Shown here in pieces: positions 1 through 6,867 of a DNA stretch of 15,637 nucleotides. Position 1 is the first letter of the stretch; each line of letters starts with the position of its first letter. The stretch covers positions 1-15,637 of the forward strand of contig JAJJLU010000871.1 of the NCBI GenBank assembly GCA_023807065.1, in the 5' to 3' direction. A model generated the notes under the pieces. The model was not told where the DNA came from. It searched no databases and saw only the letters and a list, made by a program, of their open reading frames with translations. This stretch comes from Isotricha intestinalis. Its lineage: Eukaryota; Ciliophora; Litostomatea; Vestibuliferida; Isotrichidae. A program made the translations under genes and the position numbers.

Positions 1-984
1 AACGTTATTAAGCTAACTACCGATAGAATACCTATTTCAAACGCTTTAAACCCTTATAATTTAAACCCTTATATAGATGGTTGGTCAGACGACCTCTATA
101 GTGATGAAAATAGGCTTATTAACTTTTATCCATATGAAAATGATAGTTCTAATAAACCTATAGTAACTGATAAATTTGTTGCTTACGATAAAAATAAAAA
201 TCCCATTTATGAGCATTTGGAAAATCCTAAAGATACAGATACGGTTAAATTCAGATACATTCTTAACGATAATGATTTTATTTCTAAAGCTACTTTACTT
301 TCAATAGATAATGGGTTTAACGATGTTATTGTAATACCAAACTATTTAGGTGGTTGTCCTGTAACTGAAATTGCTGAAAATGCTTGTAAAGGTTTAGATT
401 TTGGTTTTATAAAAATTCCAAGCACTGTTGAAAGTATCGGAGAAAATGCTTTTGCTGATTGCACATGGTTATATGAAATAATATTTGATGAAAAATCAAA
501 TTTGAAAATTATAGAGGATGGCGCTTTTAGCGGATGTTGCAATTTGGAATCAATACACATTCCTTACAGTGTCAATGTAATCGGGAAAAATGCTTTTGCT
601 AATAATAAAAGCTTAGAACGCGTATGTTTAGATGCATATTCACAATTAAACTTTATTGGAAACGACGCTTTTAGCGGATGTTGCAATTTGGAATCAATAT
701 GTATTCCTTGCAGTGTTAATGTAATCGGGGAAAATGCATTTGCTAATAATACAAGCTTAAAATACGTATATTTGGATCTAGATTCAGATTTAATTTCTAT
801 TGAAAAACGTGCTTTTAACGGATGCTCTCGTTTGAATGAGATATTGATACCTAAAAAAGTAATAAGCATAGATGATGATGCCTTTTCTGGATGCACAAGT
901 CTTCACTATATCGGTTTAGCCAGTGACTCTAGATTGGCAGAGGGGAAATGGATTCCTAACATAACAAATATTGTCACGTATTAG
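1..984 (+). CDS. BspA-like leucine-rich repeat protein, 5'-truncated by window edge
   Basis: The frame is open from base 1 to the TAG at 982-984, giving at least 327 residues. The TTG at 217 is not a convincing start; the true start lies outside the window. From about residue 105 it carries BspA-type (LRR_5) repeats of about 24 residues with the pattern I-x-IP-x-SV-x-x-IG-x-x-AF-x-x-C-x-x-L, for example IPSTVESIGENAFADC and IPYSVNVIGKNAFANN. Before them is a non-repeat region ending in the usual entry motif (VIVIPNYLGGCPVTEIAENA). Such proteins are commonly secreted adhesins of gut bacteria and of some mucosal protists; no secretion signal can be judged because the N-terminus is missing. Compared with the other genes here it has more G+C, many CpG dinucleotides, some CGN arginine codons and a TAG stop. 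I infer a bacterial origin, by transfer or chimeric assembly. Family assignment is firm; the ligand is unknown. Confidence 0.85.
   Translation, partial: NVIKLTTDRIPISNALNPYNLNPYIDGWSDDLYSDENRLINFYPYENDSSNKPIVTDKFVAYDKNKNPIYEHLENPKDTDTVKFRYILNDNDFISKATLLSIDNGFNDVIVIPNYLGGCPVTEIAENACKGLDFGFIKIPSTVESIGENAFADCTWLYEIIFDEKSNLKIIEDGAFSGCCNLESIHIPYSVNVIGKNAFANNKSLERVCLDAYSQLNFIGNDAFSGCCNLESICIPCSVNVIGENAFANNTSLKYVYLDLDSDLISIEKRAFNGCSRLNEILIPKKVISIDDDAFSGCTSLHYIGLASDSRLAEGKWIPNITNIVTY
520..807 (+). repeat. 144-bp tandem duplication inside the LRR gene
   Basis: Two adjacent 144-bp units (about 520-663 and 664-807) each encode two LRRs (48 residues). The first ~100 bp of each are almost identical, both containing GCTTTTAGCGGATGTTGCAA at 523 and 667; the last ~45 bp have diverged. 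A third, more diverged GCTTTTAACGGATGC begins at 811, again 144 bp on. This is the usual way BspA-like genes grow, by in-frame duplication of paired repeats. Confidence 0.85.
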
Positions 985-1010
985 TTCTCGATTTAAAAAA
1001 TAGACTTATA

Positions 1011-1050
1011 AAAAGATCAGAAATATGTAAATGCATATTTCTGATGTTTT
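1011..1050 (+). terminator. terminator-like hairpin after the LRR gene
   Basis: A perfect 12-bp inverted repeat (ATCAGAAATATG at 1016-1027, CATATTTCTGAT at 1034-1045) encloses a 6-base loop. After one G-G mismatch the stem resumes as AAAA/TTTT, so it has an A-tract before and a T-tract after. It sits 27 bp past the TAG stop of the LRR gene. The shape fits a low-GC bacterial rho-independent terminator, possibly bidirectional. The stem has only three G-C pairs, so folding is weaker than in a classical terminator; chance is possible in AT-rich DNA but unlikely for 12 perfect pairs. Confidence 0.5.
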
Positions 1051-1464
1051 AATTATGGTTGTGTTTTTAAGCGTAATTATAATTTTTAGATATCAATTAT
1101 TTTTATTCAATTTAAAACATTTAATGATTATGAATTTTATAAATATAATTTAATGAAAAATAAATAAATTTACAATATATATATGAAAAAAAAAAATATA
1201 AATTATTATCTTCTTTTAAAAATATATTATATAAATAATAAAGTTAAACTTGATCAAAAAACATCGGAACAAATTCTAATTAAAATAAAAAAATAAATAA
1301 TATTCCACATCAATTTTATATTCTCCTAATAAACAATCTAAACAAATAGTTTTGATTTCCAAAAATAAATTCAAATTATATATATTGAAAATATCTAATC
1401 CAAAAAAAAATTAATAAAAAAAACTCAAAATCTAAAAAAATATAATAAAAAAATAAAAAACAAA
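1051..1464. other. AT-rich intergenic region and M60 gene leader
   Basis: No reading frame here looks like a gene. The last CpG-containing, LRR-like sequence is around 1070 (AAGCGTAA); after that the DNA becomes very AT-rich. The final ~80 bases before the M60 start codon are an A-rich leader on the coding strand with several A-runs, ending ACAAAATGG, an acceptable eukaryotic start context. A TATA box cannot be called because the whole region is A/T. Confidence 0.6.
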
Positions 1465-4400
1465 ATGGAAATAAATGACCTTCCGTCATCAAAAAGTTCA
1501 AATTTTTCGATTCATAGAGCACCAACAAATAGTCAAAGATTAAATTTAGTAGATATAACATCAACAGAACAACCATTAGATCCCAAAAAAACATTACCAA
1601 ATAATCAACTTTCATTTTCTCCAGAACCAAGAAAAAGAGTAGTAAGGTTTGTAGGAAAAAATGCTTTGGGAAAAACAGCAAGTGCCACTAAAATTTGTGC
1701 TTCAAAAACAAAAATTGCTCTAGCTTTAGTTGGACTATTTGTTGTTGTTGGAGGAGTTATTGTTACTGTTTTACTTGTTAAAAGTGGGAAAGGTCATAAT
1801 TTAAAAAATAATAATAACAATGGAAATGATGATGATTCAAATGTTGATAATAATAATAATGATAATAATAATAATAATGATAATAATAATATTAATGATA
1901 ATAATAATAATGATAATAATAATAATAATAATGGTAATAATAATAATAATAATGATAATAATGGTAATAGTGATTCTAATGAAAATAATAATGATGAAGA
2001 AGTTGATAAGGATGAAACTAATGAAGAAGAACATGTAGTTCCTGACACTGAAAATTGGGTTTTACATGAGATTACTGAGAAAACTGTGACTCCAGTTGCA
2101 AATGATATATTATTTACTGGGAAAATTGGTTCTGTTACTCATTGTACTGAAGTTAAAATGTATTATGAAGGACCTGGTGTAAGAACTTTACCTCAAGTTA
2201 AAAGTGGAGGATTGGAACATTATCCTATTTATATGAATACTACTTCTTTCGATAGAAATTTTCCTGAATTAAAAGAAAGTGTGACAAAAGAAGCTTTAAA
2301 ATTAGTAACTAGTGATACTTCATATGATAGTATTAATTCACAAGGGTATTTAATTCTTAAAGGAAAGAAAAAAACTAGGAAATTATATAAACATATTGCT
2401 AGTGTTGGGAATTATTTAAGTGATATTAGTGATAGTGAACCTGCTGTTATTTATCAAATATATGTTAATCCTCATACAGCTCTTATTTCTATGACTGGAT
2501 TATATGCACCACCTGGAGAATTAATTAAAATTCAAATTAAACCTGAAGATTTAAGTAAAATTACAAGTTTTAATATTATAATTGGTCCTTGTAGACCTAA
2601 TGGTGGAGCAGTTAATATTCCAGATTCTAGAGAATATACAAGATGGCCTTATTTAACTAATTCTTTTACTATAAATAATACTATTGCTTATGTTGGAAGT
2701 TTCTTTGGAGGACCTATTTATATTCAATTTAGGAAAGTAGGAATACCATTCACTGTTAGAATATCTAATGCTGTTAGATATAGACATATTATTTATGGTT
2801 ATACTACAAAAGATGAATTTGAACAATTATCTACTTCAACAGCTCCTTTCTTTGATATTGATATTCCTGATGCTACGATTAGATTACTCACAATAAATAA
2901 TTATATTAAAGATTTAAATTATGAAAATTTCCAAAGATCCATTTCTTTATGGGATAAAATTCACACAGTTTCTGTTCAAGTTCCTCATGGAGCATCTGAT
3001 AGTTATTCAATTGTTTTTTTATATGATACTTTTATTCCAATGGCAGGTGCATCAGCCCTTGCAATAGTTGGTGCAAATTATTGTTCTCTTCCTCCTAATT
3101 GGGCTCTTGGACTTAATTATGATTCATTTGTTTCTGTAGGTGAAGATCGAAATTGGGGATTTATACATGAATATAATCATCATTGGCAAAGATTTGGAGT
3201 TGGTGACAGACAAAATGAAGTTACAAATAATGTTATCAATTTAGTTGAATATTCTCTTTTTACTGAATTATCCATTTTAAGAAATGAATATAGCACTAAA
3301 TATTTATATGTTAGCGGACATAATAGACATTTAAATCCTATAATTGCTTTAACTGAAATTAATAGATATACATCTACTGTAGGTAATACTGAAAGTATGT
3401 ATATGCCATTATTAGATGCTTTTGGACCTGATCTTTTTATTAAATCTACTAATTATTTTGGACAAACTAATGTTGGTGTTGATCCTTATTATCAAGCTAT
3501 TAGTGAAGTTTTCAAATATAATTTTGAATATTATTATACTAAAATACTTATGTTTGAGGTAAGTGAAGAATATTTAGAAAAATATACTTGTGTTAATTGT
3601 CCTGAATTTATTCCTGTTGCTTGTATTTATCAAGTTGGAAGATATTATATTCATCCTGATACTGGCGAATTAGAATTAGCTTTAACTTTTCAACCTTATC
3701 TTGTTTCTAAATATATTCCAACAACTCTTGATTTTTCTAAGAATATTGTTGTTCCAAATGATTTTACTTTTGAAATTGAATATATCACTGAACCTCCTTG
3801 TGGAACTTTAACTAAAGAATCTGATTATATTTATATTTATAATATTGGAAATTGTTATGAAAGTGGAATTATTGATCTCAGAATTAGAGTAATTAATGAA
3901 AATGGTGATGTTGCTGATTCTTATGAGAGATTTGCATTAAATTTTAGAGTTAATACAAGAATGCCTGAACTTATTTATTATATTTATCCTGAAGGATTAT
4001 ATTCTTCAAGTACTCCTTTAAATGAAGTTTTAGAAGCAAATTATGAAGGTTATGAAAAAGTATATATGGTACCCCAATATGAACTACTTACTGCAACAAC
4101 ACCATGTTTAATTTATTTTAATGCTAAATTTAAAATTGATGATGATGGATATCAATATATTGTTTATACCGTAGGAACAGGACAAAGTGAATTATATATG
4201 TCAGTTAATGATAATAATAATTATCAAAAAATAGCATATTATAGTGGAGATATATCTTCATATTTATTTACATCTACAACTCATCATCAATATAATTTTA
4301 ATAAAGGAGATATTGTATATGTTAAAGTATATTTTTATGCTACTGTAGTTAGAAGATTATATATTGGTATATCTAAAACAGATAATAAAGATGATGTTAA

Positions 4401-5262
4401 AACTATATCTTCAGATTATTATAATGTTGATTTTGACTTAGATACAGAATATCATTATGATAGTGGAACTGCATATCAAAGAGAATATAAATATAGTCGA
4501 TCAATGGATTTTTCATCAGTGACATTAACAGCAAGTCCAAATTGGGTGGCATGGGGTACTTCATTCGAATTACAATATGGTGTTGATGGTTTACAATCCA
4601 CTAATTTACATTCAAAAAATGATGTGCCTTATAATGAAGAAAATCCTTTAATTTTATATCTATCATCAACTAATGATATAACTTTTAATGCAATTTATAT
4701 GTATTATAAAAATTACAATTATTTACCAAGTTCATTTACAGTTGAAATATCAGATGATAATTCAACATTTACTGAAATTGCAAATTATATAGATGTAACA
4801 ATAACAAGTGGAGAAATGGTTTATAGTTTATCTCAATATTATTCAGCTAAATATATTAAAATAACAATAACTAAAATATTTGGGAATGGATATTTTGCTT
4901 TAACTACATTAGATTTTAGAAGTGGACCTTTTTTTGAATTAAATCCAGATTTTCCAGATTATTATGGAACTGTAACTATAGAAAACGAAAATTTAGACCT
5001 TTATGGGCATAGTTATACGGTTCATGAAGGTGGTAAAATTATATTTACACACACTTTTAAAATGCTGTATATTAAAAATAGTTTTATTTATACTTGTTCA
5101 TTGAAAGTAAATTATGGATATACTGAAAAAACTATTAATATTGATGAAAATAATGCTTCTGATTTTTATTTTTCTATTATTGAATCGACTTCTGAAAGAC
5201 GTACTGTAACTATTGAAATTCTCAGTGGTAAATTTAATGTTGAAATGATTGCTTATTTATAA
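1465..5262 (+). CDS. M60-like surface metallopeptidase, membrane-anchored
   Basis: A 1265-residue predicted type II membrane protein. Residues 1-83 are a Lys/Arg-containing cytoplasmic tail; 84-105 form one hydrophobic signal anchor (IALALVGLFVVVGGVIVTV); about 112-178 are an Asn/Asp stalk. The M60-like (enhancin-related) peptidase domain spans about 330-650. Its zinc site is visible: HEYNH at 568-572, then Glu585 in NEVTNN, matching HExxH-x(8,28)-E. A beta-rich region follows to about 800, a PA14/GLEYA-like domain at about 879-972, an F5/8 type C (CBM32-like) domain at about 1010-1156, and an unassigned C-terminal beta domain. No second membrane segment is seen. Families with this set are known in mucosal bacteria and protists such as Trichomonas, where they are linked to host glycoprotein (mucin) cleavage. 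That role is inferred here. The catalytic residues are intact, the ATG at 1465 is the first in frame after the leader, and there is no intron. Confidence 0.9.
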   Translation: MEINDLPSSKSSNFSIHRAPTNSQRLNLVDITSTEQPLDPKKTLPNNQLSFSPEPRKRVVRFVGKNALGKTASATKICASKTKIALALVGLFVVVGGVIVTVLLVKSGKGHNLKNNNNNGNDDDSNVDNNNNDNNNNNDNNNINDNNNNDNNNNNNGNNNNNNDNNGNSDSNENNNDEEVDKDETNEEEHVVPDTENWVLHEITEKTVTPVANDILFTGKIGSVTHCTEVKMYYEGPGVRTLPQVKSGGLEHYPIYMNTTSFDRNFPELKESVTKEALKLVTSDTSYDSINSQGYLILKGKKKTRKLYKHIASVGNYLSDISDSEPAVIYQIYVNPHTALISMTGLYAPPGELIKIQIKPEDLSKITSFNIIIGPCRPNGGAVNIPDSREYTRWPYLTNSFTINNTIAYVGSFFGGPIYIQFRKVGIPFTVRISNAVRYRHIIYGYTTKDEFEQLSTSTAPFFDIDIPDATIRLLTINNYIKDLNYENFQRSISLWDKIHTVSVQVPHGASDSYSIVFLYDTFIPMAGASALAIVGANYCSLPPNWALGLNYDSFVSVGEDRNWGFIHEYNHHWQRFGVGDRQNEVTNNVINLVEYSLFTELSILRNEYSTKYLYVSGHNRHLNPIIALTEINRYTSTVGNTESMYMPLLDAFGPDLFIKSTNYFGQTNVGVDPYYQAISEVFKYNFEYYYTKILMFEVSEEYLEKYTCVNCPEFIPVACIYQVGRYYIHPDTGELELALTFQPYLVSKYIPTTLDFSKNIVVPNDFTFEIEYITEPPCGTLTKESDYIYIYNIGNCYESGIIDLRIRVINENGDVADSYERFALNFRVNTRMPELIYYIYPEGLYSSSTPLNEVLEANYEGYEKVYMVPQYELLTATTPCLIYFNAKFKIDDDGYQYIVYTVGTGQSELYMSVNDNNNYQKIAYYSGDISSYLFTSTTHHQYNFNKGDIVYVKVYFYATVVRRLYIGISKTDNKDDVKTISSDYYNVDFDLDTEYHYDSGTAYQREYKYSRSMDFSSVTLTASPNWVAWGTSFELQYGVDGLQSTNLHSKNDVPYNEENPLILYLSSTNDITFNAIYMYYKNYNYLPSSFTVEISDDNSTFTEIANYIDVTITSGEMVYSLSQYYSAKYIKITITKIFGNGYFALTTLDFRSGPFFELNPDFPDYYGTVTIENENLDLYGHSYTVHEGGKIIFTHTFKMLYIKNSFIYTCSLKVNYGYTEKTINIDENNASDFYFSIIESTSERRTVTIEILSGKFNVEMIAYL
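1846..1962 (+). repeat. AAT/GAT trinucleotide tract (Asn/Asp stalk)
   Basis: A near-pure run of AAT triplets interrupted by GAT and a few GGT and ATT codons encodes Asn/Asp from about residue 128 to 166 of the M60 protein, with a looser Asn/Asp/Glu-rich extension on both sides. It lies directly outside the membrane anchor and probably acts as a flexible, acidic spacer. As a DNA microsatellite it is likely to vary in length between copies or strains without breaking the frame. Confidence 0.85.
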
Positions 5263-5877
5263 AGAGTTTTTATTAAATTATTCGGTTTATAAATTTAAAT
5301 AATGATTTTAATGTATTTTTTGTTTTGGTTTGAAAATATTTTTCGGGTATTATTGAATTAATAAATAATTTGATTAATATAGTTTTTAAATTTATGAATT
5401 TAAAAATATATTTTATTTGTTACTTTTTAAAAAATATTTATTAAAGATTTTAGTAATATTGAATTTTAAGAAAATGTTTTTTGTAGAAAAGGTTAATTTA
5501 ATATTAATTTTTGTTAGTCATATGATTCATTCTAATTCTATTTTATATATTTTTTTTATTCTATTATTGAAATGTTTTATTTATAAATAGTATACATAAT
5601 GTATTTGGTTAATTGTTTAATTATTATTTGAATATTAAAAAATAGAAATTTAATTTTTTAAATTTCTTTTTATATATTTTGAAAAATAATAAATAAACAA
5701 AAGATATTATTTTATTATTTTGGTAATATTGGATGGAGCGATAAGTTTAAAATAAGTAAAATAATTAAATTAAAAAAATTTAATCATTTTTCAAGGCATT
5801 TTTAACTTTAAAAAAAAGTCAATAAAAATAAAAAATAATATAACAATTAAAACAATCATATAAAATAAAATAATAAA
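5263..5877. other. AT-rich intergenic DNA
   Basis: Downstream region of the M60 gene. It begins with T-rich sequence after the TAA stop and contains no coding-like frame, RNA gene or clear repeat. There is a small cluster of less AT-rich sequence around 5730-5745 (GGATGGAGCGATAAG) with no recognisable identity. Confidence 0.6.
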
Positions 5878-6207
5878 ATGATTAAATTATTTGAAGAACC
5901 ATCTTAAATACAATTAAAATTTTATCATATTATTTTTATGATCTTAAATTAATATAAAAAAGAAATAAATTATAATAAGTTAAAGACATTTTTAAAAAAA
6001 TTGATGATTATCAAAATGAGATTTCAAATAAAATATTATATATTCAAGAATCTATTTATTTATTGTTTGAATGAAGATATTCAATATATAAATTCAAATT
6101 CTTCTTTTTATCAATCAATAAAAAAGAAAAACGAAGAAATTCATCAAAGTAGAATATATTATTATTTATATGATAATAAAAATATTAATAATTATTTAGG
6201 AATATAA
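5878..6207 (+). pseudogene. possible decayed coding relic
   Basis: From the ATG at 5878 one frame reads MIKLFEEPS, then TAA (5905), IQLKFYHIIFMILN, then TAA (5950), then stays open to TAA at 6205-6207. Within the open part, residues from about 6000 to 6066 look more protein-like one frame over (IDDYQNEISNKILYIQESIY), and the original frame looks protein-like again afterwards (NEDIQYINSNSSFYQS). That pattern fits a gene broken by two C-to-T stops and two compensating frameshifts, one at the A-run 5994-6000. The intact piece alone (ATG 6004, 67 residues) has no family I recognise. In DNA this AT-rich, such frames also arise by chance, so this is a weak call. Confidence 0.2.
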
Positions 6208-6867
6208 TCAATTTAATAAAATAAATTAAGAGATTTTTGTTTCATCCTAATATAATCAATTTATCATTCAAATTTTCAAAATATGAATATATTTATTTTC
6301 AGATTAAGAAATAATATTATTCTTTTATTATGCAATAAAGTCAAAAATAATTAATTTGTTATAATATACTCTTATATAAAAAATTAATGAATAAGTGATT
6401 ATTCTAATTTAAAGATTATATTTAACCAATAAATGTTTTATAATTATCATTTAATTAAATAAAATATTATTTATTAAAAAATAAAATTTTAAATCAAATT
6501 ACATTTAAAAAATTTATTGAAAAACATAAGATTAAATAATATTTTTAAATGATTTTAATTTGATAAGAATATATTATTTAACTTACATTAAATATCTTAA
6601 ATTTTCCCAAAAAAATTCAAATAAACCTAAAAATAAAAACACATTCTTTTTATTTTTTAATTTTAAACATTCATTAATTTCATTCATAAAATTAATATAA
6701 ATTGTATAATATTTTTGACTTAAAATATGATTTAAATTTATCAAAATTTATTAATTTTATATTTTTTTTATTTAAAATATTGATTCTAATTTATATAAAA
6801 GTAAATAATAAAATATATAAGAAATTGATTCAAATATAATTAAAAGTTTTTTATTTAATTCTCTTTT
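6208..6867. other. AT-rich intergenic DNA between converging genes
   Basis: This 660-bp stretch separates the relic from the 3' end of the kinase gene. All frames are broken by frequent stops. It has short A- and T-runs but no tRNA-like cloverleaf, satellite unit or transposon end. It presumably contains the 3' untranslated region of the kinase transcript on the minus strand. Confidence 0.6.

Noticed and set aside
1..60. Telomere at the left end
   Set aside because: The window starts inside an open reading frame with no CCCCAAT-type repeat, so the left end is not a chromosome terminus.
217..984. A 255-residue LRR protein starting at the TTG at 217
   Set aside because: The same frame is open without a stop back to base 1 and reads as ordinary protein, so the gene is truncated by the window edge rather than starting at 217.
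1820..2038. Reading frames of Ile/Met or Leu/Ser repeats on both strands over the Asn tract
   Set aside because: These are other-frame readings of the AAT/GAT triplet tract inside the M60 gene and have no independent support.
5881..6000. Alternative genetic code in which TAA means Gln
   Set aside because: Reading the two TAA codons as Gln gives a plausible peptide, but the four clear genes all stop at TAA and use CAA for Gln, so decay or chance is simpler.
5263..6867. Mobile element or RNA gene in the long spacer
   Set aside because: I found no terminal inverted repeats, transposase fragment, tRNA cloverleaf or conserved RNA core; it appears to be plain AT-rich spacer apart from the possible relic.
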